Assembly (NCBI GenBank): GCA_001770785.1
Contig: MERZ01000036.1
Coordinates: 1 to 10,105, forward strand
Length of the DNA stretch: 10,105 nucleotides
Direction: 5' to 3'
Origin: Burkholderiales bacterium RIFCSPHIGHO2_12_FULL_61_11
Lineage (GTDB): Bacteria; Pseudomonadota; Gammaproteobacteria; Burkholderiales; Burkholderiaceae_C
Position numbers and translations under genes: made by a program. The notes under the pieces are model-generated. The model worked only from the letters and a program-made list of their open reading frames with translations. It had not been told where the DNA came from and made no database searches. This document shows, piece by piece, positions 1 through 6,278 of the stretch (positions are counted from its first letter, which is position 1; the number at the start of each line of letters is the position of its first letter).

Positions 1-150
1 GATCGGAATGGACCATGCTCAATTTGTTCCCATGCAGTAATTAAAGAATGCGAAATCGTTCGCGCCTGCTGCACTAATCGGGCAGCCTATTTTTGGGGCG
101 CTCCGATGAGAGCGCCACCCTGTCCCTATTCGCCTAGCAGAAGGTCTAAT
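1..150. other. Non-coding left edge with one stem-loop
   Basis: No open reading frame or recognisable protein fragment was found on either strand. A perfect 7-bp inverted repeat lies at 97-103 (GGCGCTC) and 110-116 (GAGCGCC) with a 6-base loop. A T-run precedes it on the plus strand at 90-94, but no T-run follows the stem on either strand, so it is not a standard intrinsic terminator. The stretch lies downstream of the decayed amidohydrolase and may once have held the rest of that gene. Confidence 0.4.
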
Positions 151-301
151 TCATACCTCTTTAGGTAATTGCTCGTCGCGATAGTAGGCGGCAGTTTTGG
201 CAAGGGTCAGCTGCGGCGTCGAACGCGATCGCCACCGGATCTGGCGCATTTCGGGTGGAAATGGTGGCGTGTGTGTGCATATCGATGGCGATGATGTCGA
301 T
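151..301 (-). pseudogene. Amidohydrolase N-terminal remnant (CouO-like beta-ketoacyl-CoA hydrolase)
   Basis: Directly after the ligase stop, the minus strand reads IDIIAIDMHTHATISTR and on to PDPVAIAFDAAA, which fits the first ~35 residues of amidohydrolase-2 family proteins, including the MHTH metal-binding His-x-His. The reading then leaves the family pattern and meets a stop at 161-163. One frame over it resumes as LTLAKTAAYYRDEQLPKEV before a TGA at 151-153; a TIAET-AYYRE-like stretch is what I recall at this point in the family. This indicates a small deletion with frameshift, then loss of the rest (~250 residues). There is no ATG at the expected start: the codon is ATC, and the first ATG is inside the HxH motif at 278-280. 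An AGGA sits just upstream. By position (third after hydratase and ligase) it resembles the hydrolase that releases acetyl-CoA from 4-hydroxyphenyl-beta-ketoacyl-CoA. The family call is from memory; the decay is seen directly. Confidence 0.6.
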
Positions 302-312
302 GTGATTTTCCT

Positions 313-2181
313 TTAGTTGGCAGCGCGCGCGATAAGCACGCGCGGGTCATGGCCAATCGCGTAGAGTCGGTCGACAAATGTCGCTCGGTTCCTGAGCACA
401 GCCTGCTGGTTGATCGATCCCTTGTCGGTCATTTCTCCGAGCTCCATCGATGCCGGTTCGGCAAGCACCATCGCTCGAACAATCCGATTGGAGCTGCCGG
501 TCGCCTGGGTAGCTAGGCGATCGAGCAGATCCTGCGCCCAGGCGCGAATCCTTTCGTTGTCGGCCATCCCGCCCAAGTCGGTGATTTGGCCGCTCGCCGA
601 CGTGAACTCGGCTGCGGCGGGTAGGGGGAAAACCAGCATGCCCAACGTGTCGCGGTCGTGACCGGTGATGACCACATCATGGATGTATGGCGCGCCGGCG
701 GCGATGACGCCGGCGCGCAAGGCACCGACGCTAACCCAGGTACCACTGATCAGCTTGAAGTCCTCGGCAATGCGCCCATCGAAGCGAAGTCCACGTTCTG
801 GTACCGCATCGTCGATGAAACGCGCGGCGTCGCCACTGCAGAAGTAGCCTTCGTCGTCGAACGCTTCTTTCGTCAGATCCGGCTGACGCCAGTAGCCCTG
901 CGTCACGTTGGGGCCGCGGTAACGGACTTCGAACTTGTCGTCCAGCGGCACGAGCTTGACCACGACACCCGGGGCCGGCAAGCCGATGACGCCCGCCTGC
1001 CAATCTGGCAGGTGCGCCGATATGGCAAACGGCGCGGTCTCCGTCATGCCCAAGCCCATTGTCATCGGAATGCGGGCGCCGCACGCAGCCACGGCCAAGT
1101 CATCGACCGCTTTCTTCAGCGGTCCAGACAGTGCGGCGCCGGCCGGAAAGATGAGCCGCAGCCGGCTGAAGAACTTGTCTCGCAGGGTGGCATCCAGCTT
1201 CATCTCCTGCACCACTGCATCGAGTCCTTTCGGCACCGTGATGTAGATCGTTGGCGCAACGTCGCGCAAGTTGCGAATGGTCTGTGCAATGCCGTCGATC
1301 GTTGGTTTGCCGTCATCGATGTAGAGCGTGCCGCCGTGGAACAGTACGAGCCCGAAATTGTTGTTGCCCCCCGCCGTGTGGTGCCATGACAGCCAATCCA
1401 CCAGAACCGGAGGCTCGTCCGACAGGAACGGATAGCACTGCGCGTACATCTGCTGATTGCAGCTCATCATCCCGTGTGTATTGATAACGGCCTTTGGCAG
1501 CTTCGTCGAGCCCGAGGTGAACAGGAACTTGGCGATCGTTTCCGGTCGCACCGCTTCGTGCTCCTGGTCGACCTGATCGGTCGGCCCGGTCTGAAGCATG
1601 GCGTCAAACGACGTGCAGTTGCGCCCGGGAATACCTCCGCGCGTGAACACCAATTCAACATCGGCCGGGACAGCCGCTTGAATTGCTCCCGCGTAGCGCG
1701 CGGCGTCGGATGCGAAGACCAGCCCTGGAGTCAGCAGACTCACCGCATGGCGCACCCGTTCACCGTCTTTCGACAGCAGCGAGTACGCCGGTGACAGAGG
1801 CACGTAGGCCACACCGACGTGCATCGCGGCCAAGGCCAGCAGTGCATGCTCGATGTCATTCTCCGAGAGGATCAGCAACGGCCGCTCCGGACTTAGACCC
1901 CGATCCCGCAACGCTTGCCCGAGGGAACGGATCTTCTCCAGCGTCTCGCCGTAGCGCAAATGCTGCCATGCACCTTGCTCGTCGCGCTTTGCGATGAAGC
2001 AGGCTTCGGGCCGTTCGCGCGCCCAGCGAAGCAGTGGCTCTGTATAGCGTGATGGGCTGCCACGCAACTGATCGGCCGAGCGGATCAGAATGGACCCGTT
2101 CGGTTGCCGGTCTACTTGGCCGACATAAGGGCCTAGTGCGATCGTGCGAAACGCCATGTCGCTGCTGAAATGGGTATTCAT
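313..2181 (-). CDS. fcs: Feruloyl-CoA synthase / hydroxycinnamate-CoA ligase (AMP-forming)
   Basis: A 622-residue member of the ANL superfamily, of full length for feruloyl-CoA synthases. It would activate ferulate, p-coumarate or caffeate to the CoA thioester with ATP and CoA in the cytosol. Visible motifs: P-loop TSGSTKLPK (222-230, with K in place of the usual G of STGLPKG), A5 GLGMTETAP (376-384), A7 YFCSGDAA (446-453), A8 hinge FDGRIAEDFKLISGTW (467-482), and the catalytic A10 lysine in DKGSINQ (K588). The EDFKL-SGTWVSVG run and the KGSINQ ending are typical of feruloyl-CoA synthases rather than acetyl-CoA or fatty-acyl ligases. The start follows the hydratase stop by 5 bases, with GGGGAA about 8 bases upstream inside the hydratase end, so the two are co-transcribed and probably translationally coupled. 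The exact cinnamate preference cannot be read from sequence. Confidence 0.88.
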   Translation of the reverse strand: MNTHFSSDMAFRTIALGPYVGQVDRQPNGSILIRSADQLRGSPSRYTEPLLRWARERPEACFIAKRDEQGAWQHLRYGETLEKIRSLGQALRDRGLSPERPLLILSENDIEHALLALAAMHVGVAYVPLSPAYSLLSKDGERVRHAVSLLTPGLVFASDAARYAGAIQAAVPADVELVFTRGGIPGRNCTSFDAMLQTGPTDQVDQEHEAVRPETIAKFLFTSGSTKLPKAVINTHGMMSCNQQMYAQCYPFLSDEPPVLVDWLSWHHTAGGNNNFGLVLFHGGTLYIDDGKPTIDGIAQTIRNLRDVAPTIYITVPKGLDAVVQEMKLDATLRDKFFSRLRLIFPAGAALSGPLKKAVDDLAVAACGARIPMTMGLGMTETAPFAISAHLPDWQAGVIGLPAPGVVVKLVPLDDKFEVRYRGPNVTQGYWRQPDLTKEAFDDEGYFCSGDAARFIDDAVPERGLRFDGRIAEDFKLISGTWVSVGALRAGVIAAGAPYIHDVVITGHDRDTLGMLVFPLPAAAEFTSASGQITDLGGMADNERIRAWAQDLLDRLATQATGSSNRIVRAMVLAEPASMELGEMTDKGSINQQAVLRNRATFVDRLYAIGHDPRVLIARAAN

Positions 2182-2186
2182 TTTAC

Positions 2187-2996
2187 TTATTCCCCGGTTT
2201 TCGGGTCAGGTGCGCCGATCTTGGCGGCGCGCTTGTCGAGGAAAGCATTGACACGATCCTTCGCTTCCGGGGCATTCTGTGTGATGGCGGCCATCAGTGC
2301 CTCGGTCATCAGTCCGTGCGACATCGGCTGCTCGGCGATCAGCGGCAAAGCCTGCATGATCGCGAAGTTGGACAGTGGTGCGTTGCCGGCGATGCGTTCG
2401 GCCAACTCGCGCGCCTTGCGCATTCCCTCGCCAGCCGGCGTTACATAGTGCGCGAGGCCGATAACATATCCTTCAGAGGCGCTAACCACGTGCCCGGTGA
2501 GCATCATCTCGGTGACGCGGGAGAAACCAATCAGTTTGGTCACCCGCACTGAACCGCCACCCCCGAGAAAGATCCCGCGCTGCCCCTCCGGAAGGCCGAA
2601 GTAGGCGCTTTCCTCTGCAACCCGCACATGCGCTGAGGAGGCCAGCTCCAGACCGCCTCCTACTACCGCGCCCTGCAGAACGCAGATCACCGGGACACGT
2701 CCGAACTGTATCTTCGAAAATGCCTCGTACCACGTCATCGAGTGCTGGATCCCGTCGGCCGAGGAGGCTTCGGAGAGTTCCGACAGGTCGAGGCCGGCAC
2801 TGAAGTGCGGACCGGCGCCGGCGAGAATGGCAACGCGGACCGAACCGGGCAGCGCCTCGAAACATTCGCGCAACTGCCGCACCATCGGCAGGCTCAAGGC
2901 ATTTCGCTTCTCTGGTCGGTTGAGCGTGATCGTGGCAATAGCACCTTGAGTCTCGACTTCAACCAGCCGAGCCTCGTCGTTTACCTTCGTGTTCAT
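2187..2996 (-). CDS. Enoyl-CoA hydratase/isomerase (crotonase fold), hydroxycinnamoyl-CoA hydratase candidate
   Basis: 269 residues from the ATG at 2994-2996. The open frame extends 52 codons further upstream, but that extension is rich in Arg/Lys/Cys and unlike the family, whereas the chosen start gives the usual crotonase N-terminus (VETQGAIATITLNRPEKRNAL) and has AGGGAT about 8 bases upstream. Crotonase features: oxyanion-hole segment HFSAGLDL (65-72), GGGLE (113-117), and the two catalytic glutamates E117 and E137 (in GLPEG) that match the acid/base pair of hydratases. It lacks the N-terminal sequence of classical feruloyl-CoA hydratase-lyases (Ech), so hydration of the CoA ester without aldol cleavage is my preferred reading. 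First gene of a minus-strand operon with the downstream ligase. Role in hydroxycinnamate degradation is inferred from that neighbour. Confidence 0.82.
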   Translation of the reverse strand: MNTKVNDEARLVEVETQGAIATITLNRPEKRNALSLPMVRQLRECFEALPGSVRVAILAGAGPHFSAGLDLSELSEASSADGIQHSMTWYEAFSKIQFGRVPVICVLQGAVVGGGLELASSAHVRVAEESAYFGLPEGQRGIFLGGGGSVRVTKLIGFSRVTEMMLTGHVVSASEGYVIGLAHYVTPAGEGMRKARELAERIAGNAPLSNFAIMQALPLIAEQPMSHGLMTEALMAAITQNAPEAKDRVNAFLDKRAAKIGAPDPKTGE

Positions 2997-3121
2997 GCGG
3001 GTATCCCTATAGGACTTGTAGCAGCTTTCATCCGAATTTTGCGGCTTGCTCTTCGCGGCGCGCCGAGACGCCCATGTTGCTCTAAGTGCAGGACAAATGC
3101 GGTAGTATTTCGTCTTTTCCA

Positions 3122-3151
3122 TGCATCGGAGCGGATAACGGATTCGATGCA
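3122..3151. promoter_or_regulatory. Candidate operator dyad upstream of the hydratase/ligase operon
   Basis: Perfect 7-bp inverted repeat TGCATCG (3122-3128) and CGATGCA (3145-3151) separated by 16 bases, about 125 bp upstream of the hydratase ATG. Spacing of 23 bp between half-sites is compatible with a dimeric repressor or activator. No intact regulator gene is present in the window to pair it with, and a 7-bp repeat can occur by chance. Confidence 0.25.
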
Positions 3152-3411
3152 CTCAAGGACGGTTCGATTCTCTTGCATTTCAAGATCGCAGGCTAGTTCA
3201 TTTCACTCGACCTTTTATCTAATCTTCTTATCGACGAAAGGGTTTGTTTTTAGCCACTGAGGTTCGTCTCAAGGGAATGCCAAGCAGTTGATTTCAATCT
3301 TAAATTAATGAGGAGCAGGGTTAATCGAATGGATGCCCCCTTCTAACTGTAAATCGACATGCACTAGATCAAAGTAACAGTCGTACATCACTCGACTAAA
3401 AGGAGAATGCT

Positions 3412-3648
3412 TTGCTCATCTGGATGGAGAAAGCAATTGACATTCTGGCAACGGTTATGCGCGCTCGCGTCAAGCTTAATAAGATGAAATTCGTTGAGGC
3501 GCTGCATAGCTTTGCCGATTTTTTCGTGGCGCCATTAATATTAAGCGCGGTCCGTTTCGAATGTGCTTTGGAAACATTTCCCGGGAGATGCCCCGCGTTA
3601 TATGGAAAAGCCAGTCATAGCAAGGTTCGTTTTTTATCCAATAAGTAA
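3412..3648 (+). CDS. Doubtful 78-aa ORF, TTG start
   Basis: An AGGAG (3401-3405) lies 6 bases before a TTG at 3412, and an in-frame ATG follows at 3424. The predicted protein begins MLIWMEKAIDILATVMRAR and has one moderately hydrophobic stretch (FFVAPLILSAV) near residues 37-47. I recognise no family. It ends at TAA 3646-3648, more than 300 bp before ligB. It sits in the AT-rich gap, where random frames of this length are expected, so the well-spaced ribosome binding site is the only positive evidence. Confidence 0.18.
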   Translation: MLIWMEKAIDILATVMRARVKLNKMKFVEALHSFADFFVAPLILSAVRFECALETFPGRCPALYGKASHSKVRFLSNK

Positions 3649-3687
3649 AGCTGATGCCGTAAGGGCTTTTATTGCATATGACTAGAA

Positions 3688-3706
3688 AATTATGACGCGC
3701 ATAATT
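3688..3706. promoter_or_regulatory. Candidate operator dyad upstream of ligB
   Basis: The 19-bp sequence AATTATGACGCGCATAATT is a perfect 7-bp dyad around a 5-bp centre. Length and form resemble MarR- or GntR-type operators, and it lies 265 bp upstream of the ligB start in the divergent promoter region. The regulator is not identified. Confidence 0.3.
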
Positions 3707-3714
3707 AGCCATTT

Positions 3715-3733
3715 GCCGACGCTCTGCGTCGGC
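3715..3733. other. Compact GC-rich stem-loop
   Basis: GCCGACGC-TCT-GCGTCGGC is a perfect 8-bp stem with a 3-base loop, extendable by TTT/GAA flanks through a T-G wobble. No T-run follows on either strand, so it is not a standard intrinsic terminator. It stands out in an otherwise AT-rich gap and could be a bidirectional transcription barrier or a remnant of an element end. Confidence 0.35.
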
Positions 3734-3971
3734 GAACACCAGCCGTATCCCAGTATATAGTTTGCAAGAGTTCGTTACCGCTTGGATTTTATAGCTGGCC
3801 TGGAATTCACCCCGACAGGCGCGGCGCTAGCCAATGTCGCATGGCAGTCACGCCATCGGTGAAGAGGACAGATGAACAAGGGGCCGAAAAGGTGTCCATC
3901 GCTGCGGTTGATTATGTACCGGTCTTGTGGCTATCGCGTCGTCCAAAATAGCGTAAATTGAGAGGAAATAG

Positions 3972-4862
3972 ATGGCAAAAATTATCGGTGGAATAGGTAC
4001 CTCGCATGTGCCTACCATTGGGCTTGCGTACGACAAGAAACGACAGAATGATCCTGCCTGGGCGCCCCTTTTCAAAGGGTACTTGCCAGTGGCGAACTGG
4101 CTTGCGGAAAAGAAGCCTGACATACTCCTTTTTTTCTATAACGATCACGCTAACAGTTTTTTCTTTGACTGCTATCCGACGTTCGCGTTAGGGGTTTCAC
4201 CAAGCTTTGAGATGGCGGATGAAGGGGGCGGGCGCCGACCGTTGCCTGATATTAAAGGCCATCCGCAAATGGCGGCGCACCTTGCTGACTCGCTCGTCAA
4301 TGACGAGTTCGACATGACCATCTTTCAGGACAAGGCTCTTGATCATGGGTGCAACTCCCCGTTGGCGTTAATGTGGCCGCATGAGCCCGTCTGGCCCGGT
4401 GCAATTCTGCCGATTGCAATCAATGTGCTGCAGTACCCGCTGCCGACCCCCGCGCGTTGTTTCAAGCTGGGAAAGGCGGTGCGACGCGCTGTCGAGTCGT
4501 ACCCCGAAGATCTGAAAGTGGTCATCGTTGGCACGGGTGGATTGTCACATCAGATTCATGGTGAGCGTACAGGATTTAACAATACCGAATGGGATGAAGA
4601 ATTCCTGCGATTAATTGTTGACCAGCCGGAAAAACTGACCAGTATGCGTCATGCCGACTTCATTCGCCTCGGCGGCGCTGAAAGCGTGGAAGTGATCATG
4701 TGGCTGGCAATGCGCGGCGCATTAGACGAAAAGATTAATTGTGTCCATAAAAATCATTACCTTGCGACGACGACGAACATGGCTGTTGCCATTTACGAGC
4801 AGGCTGGCGCGCGTGACATCAGCAAGTTGACGCCTAAAGTGGCGGACGAAGGAGGGGTATGA
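3972..4862 (+). CDS. ligB: Class III extradiol dioxygenase, catalytic (LigB-type) subunit
   Basis: 296 residues, colinear with Sphingobium LigB, the catalytic subunit of protocatechuate 4,5-dioxygenase. It inserts O2 next to the catechol diol using non-haem Fe(II), giving a ring-opened semialdehyde. Residues that match the LigB active site as I recall it: iron ligands H12 (GTSHVP), H59 (YNDHAN) and E240 (ESVEVIMW), catalytic H193 (TGGLSHQ), plus H125 (DHGCNSP). PVPDVKGHP-like LPDIKGHP (91-98) and the DEFDMTI run (111-117) also match. The start follows GAGAGGAAATAG with good spacing. The next gene overlaps by ATGA and encodes the LigA-type subunit, so the two form one complex. Protocatechuate is the obvious substrate given the hydroxycinnamate genes next door; gallate or another dihydroxybenzoate is possible. 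GC content is lower than in the flanking operons (27 of 60 at 4081-4140). Confidence 0.9.
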   Translation: MAKIIGGIGTSHVPTIGLAYDKKRQNDPAWAPLFKGYLPVANWLAEKKPDILLFFYNDHANSFFFDCYPTFALGVSPSFEMADEGGGRRPLPDIKGHPQMAAHLADSLVNDEFDMTIFQDKALDHGCNSPLALMWPHEPVWPGAILPIAINVLQYPLPTPARCFKLGKAVRRAVESYPEDLKVVIVGTGGLSHQIHGERTGFNNTEWDEEFLRLIVDQPEKLTSMRHADFIRLGGAESVEVIMWLAMRGALDEKINCVHKNHYLATTTNMAVAIYEQAGARDISKLTPKVADEGGV

Positions 4863-5218
4863 ATCCTCAATTGATTGGTGTTGACGACATCGGGGGGACG
4901 TATGTATTCGATGTCACTAAAAGCGTCAAAGCTTTACGCCTGAACCGCTTTTTCTGGCGGATTCGGGAACCAGCATTTCGCGAGTTGGTAATCCAGAATC
5001 TGCAAGGTGCATTTGACGAATTGCATCTTAACGCTGAAGAGCGGGGATTAGTAGAGCAAAGTGACTGGCTCGGACTAGTTCAATACGGGGTCAGTTTTTT
5101 TGTGCTTGAAAAATTCGCGCGAGTACAAAAAATATCCAACCTCACCGTGTACGCCTCTATGCGTGGTGAGACTTTGGAGGAGTTCCTGATGACGAGGAGG
5201 GTGCCGGGGTCTGCATGA
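4859..5218 (+). CDS. ligA: Extradiol dioxygenase small (LigA-type) subunit
   Basis: 119 residues, mostly helical, of the LigA family (protocatechuate 4,5-dioxygenase alpha subunit). The pattern DDIGGTYVFDVTKSVKALRLNRF (residues 9-31) matches the family's DDIPGT-VF---A-KGY-LN-F start, and the SDWLGLVQYGVSFFVLEKFAR region corresponds to the RDY-AMIDEGGNVYFLSKL stretch. The small subunit helps form the lid over the LigB active site. The ATG overlaps the ligB stop as ATGA and has GGAGG about 5 bases upstream, indicating translational coupling and fixed stoichiometry. Gene order B-then-A is the reverse of the usual ligA-ligB/pmdA-pmdB order. The sequence is somewhat divergent from textbook LigA, which leaves room for a substrate other than protocatechuate. 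Confidence 0.85.
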   Translation: MNPQLIGVDDIGGTYVFDVTKSVKALRLNRFFWRIREPAFRELVIQNLQGAFDELHLNAEERGLVEQSDWLGLVQYGVSFFVLEKFARVQKISNLTVYASMRGETLEEFLMTRRVPGSA

Positions 5219-5385
5219 TACTTTCTGTCATTTAGCACGAGCGCGTTACGCAATGAATGTCCGTTAGTTGTAAAAATACTTCAAACTTCTTGATCGGCGG
5301 CTCACACGCGGAGAACAGTGGATGCTTGTCATGGATTTTGTCAAGACGTTTCTGCACCAAGGTTTAATTCTAAACACTAAGAATT
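5219..5385. other. 167-bp gap before the NTF2-like gene
   Basis: No coding remnant recognised. Two TTGTCA hexamers (near 5326 and 5339) could be -35 elements, with TTTAAT as a poor -10 match after the second, so the NTF2-like gene might have its own weak promoter. No clear terminator separates it from ligA. Confidence 0.25.
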
Positions 5386-5820
5386 ATGCATTCAATCGAT
5401 CGAATATCCATTGAGCGCGAATGCGCCCGTCTGATTTTGAAGTATGCCTATTTGAATGACGAACGCAATTTCGAGGCGCTGGTGGACCTTTTCACCGAAG
5501 ATGCGGTGCTCTATCGTCCGGCTTCTCCGGGCCAGGCGATCATTGGCCATTCCGCAATCCTTGATGCGTTCAAAAGCCGTCCCGTGGATGTGGCAACCTT
5601 TCATGTCTGCAGCGATATTATTATTGATATCGAAGATGATTCCATGGCCTGTGGTCGTTCCAGGATTCTGCTTTTGTCGGGTACCAAACCGCCGGGAAGT
5701 GGTGCTGTCCCAAGTGAGGCGAAACCCCCGGTACCCGGCACATTTCGTGACCGGTTTCAGTTGACGGAAAGCGGCTGGAAATTCACGGAGCGACGTGGAT
5801 CGTTTTGGGTCCAGTCATGA
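5386..5820 (+). CDS. SnoaL/NTF2-like fold protein, possible auxiliary enzyme
   Basis: 144 residues with the arrangement of the SnoaL-like branch of the NTF2 superfamily: N-terminal helix (IERECARLILKYAYLNDER), then NFEALVDLFTEDAVLYRP, a middle containing HVCSDIIIDIEDDS, and an ending FRDRFQLTESGWKFTERRGS typical of the last two strands of the cone-shaped barrel. Such proteins include ring-hydroxylating dioxygenase beta subunits, small isomerases and dehydratases, and many of unknown role. The tyrosine- and aspartate-containing 'LFTEDAV' segment is shared by most of them, so substrate cannot be read. It lies 167 bp after ligA in the same direction, which suggests a function on the dioxygenase substrate or product. 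No strong ribosome binding site precedes the ATG. Its stop overlaps the ATG of a short downstream ORF (ATGA at 5817-5820). Confidence 0.72.
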   Translation: MHSIDRISIERECARLILKYAYLNDERNFEALVDLFTEDAVLYRPASPGQAIIGHSAILDAFKSRPVDVATFHVCSDIIIDIEDDSMACGRSRILLLSGTKPPGSGAVPSEAKPPVPGTFRDRFQLTESGWKFTERRGSFWVQS

Positions 5821-5942
5821 TGTTTCGGGCCCCTGTGCATGTATACCATGATCTGGAGGACATAGCAGACCTGACTGCCATGCAGTTTCCGGTGCTATGC
5901 GTGATCGGCTGGAGAAGGCTGGGCTGGGTTAAGCGAATTTAA
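5817..5942 (+). CDS. 41-aa ORF overlapping the NTF2-like stop; possible gene fragment
   Basis: Begins with ATGATG that overlaps the preceding stop (ATGA), reading MMFRAPVHVYHDLEDIADLT and then AMQFPVLCVIGWRRLGWVKRI before TAA. The part ADLTAMQFPVLCVIG faintly resembles the strand before the catalytic acid in alpha/beta hydrolases (LxxIxxPVLVIxG), but the following GxxD is missing. I cannot assign it firmly. It may be the start of a gene that was truncated, or chance. Confidence 0.25.
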   Translation: MMFRAPVHVYHDLEDIADLTAMQFPVLCVIGWRRLGWVKRI

Positions 5943-5950
5943 AAATCCCG

Positions 5951-5983
5951 ATTTGGTCTACAGCGGCTCAGCTAGAACCAAAT
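5951..5983 (-). terminator. Possible weak terminator or stem-loop, minus strand
   Basis: ATTTGGT (5951-5957) pairs with ACCAAAT (5977-5983), extended by CTA/TAG with one bulged base. On the minus strand the stem is followed, after CGGGA, by TTTTTAAATT. It could end minus-strand transcription coming from the LysR remnant, though it is ~300 bp beyond that gene; the 5-base gap before the T-run weakens the call. Confidence 0.25.
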
Positions 5984-6013
5984 GCATAACCTGTAATCAC
6001 AACCGATTTATAG

Positions 6014-6220
6014 ATGATGAAAACCCTTTATCTTTTGTGTGGCCTACTTTGTGATTCGGTAGTGTGGGAGGCTCAGGCTCATGAACAAATGGCAGAATTT
6101 GTTCCTCACTCTATTCTGCGGCTAATTTACGATGGTGGCCATATGTCGATGATGGAGCAGCCGGATCTTGTCCTTAGTGCACTGGAAGAGTGGTTGGCGC
6201 TGCCGGTACCGGCAGCTTAA
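6014..6220 (+). pseudogene. Alpha/beta hydrolase with in-frame deletion of its core
   Basis: The 68-residue frame joins two ends of one alpha/beta hydrolase. Residues 2-21 (MKTLYLLCGLLCDSVVWEAQA) match the family's first strand and oxyanion region (LLLPGLLCD--LW--Q). Residues from about 23 (HEQMAEFVP, then DGGHMSMMEQPDLV, ending LSALEEWLA) match the C-terminal strand with the catalytic histidine (GGHMS-xEQP) and last helix. About 165-170 residues are absent, including the nucleophile elbow GxSxG and catalytic acid, so the product cannot hydrolyse. The frame is kept across the join. In meta-cleavage or lactone pathways such hydrolases act after ring opening, which fits the upstream LigBA genes, but direct involvement is inference. 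No strong ribosome binding site is seen. Confidence 0.72.
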
Positions 6221-6278
6221 GCACCGGGGGGCCAAGAGTCCGATTGTGTGCTGCGGTTGCCTCGTCGGCCATGCGGTT

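Larger units (their letters stand above)
2997..3971. other. 975-bp AT-rich intergenic region between divergent catabolic operons
   Basis: This gap separates the minus-strand hydratase/ligase operon from the plus-strand dioxygenase operon and must hold both promoters. Base composition falls sharply: 3181-3240 has 24 G+C of 60, against 39 of 60 at 541-600 inside the ligase. It contains the dyads listed separately and a weak sigma70-like pair upstream of ligB (TTGCAA 3762-3767 and ATTTTA 3786-3791, spacing 18) that I do not trust. Two short frames (3412-3648 and 3841-3951, plus strand) have no recognisable homology. The length is unusual for a bacterial divergent promoter, so a deleted or decayed gene may have stood here. 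Confidence 0.5.

Noticed and set aside
97..116. Stem-loop considered as terminator of the ligase operon
   Set aside because: On the minus strand the stem is followed by CCAAAAATA, not a T-run, so the intrinsic-terminator signature is absent.
658..1389. 243-codon plus-strand frame opposite the ligase
   Set aside because: It is the antisense of the well-supported feruloyl-CoA synthase; its composition (many Arg, His, no domain) is that of a shadow frame.
2997..3152. 52-codon N-terminal extension of the hydratase
   Set aside because: Basic, Cys-rich sequence unlike crotonases; the internal ATG at 2994-2996 has a ribosome binding site and gives the standard family start.
3476..3739. 87-codon minus-strand frame in the intergenic gap
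   Set aside because: No ribosome binding site or family resemblance noted; it lies across the stem-loop and dyad region and looks random.
3841..3951. 36-codon plus-strand frame just before ligB (MAVTPSVKRTDEQGAEKVS...)
   Set aside because: Composition is protein-like but no family is recognisable and no ribosome binding site is present; too short to support.
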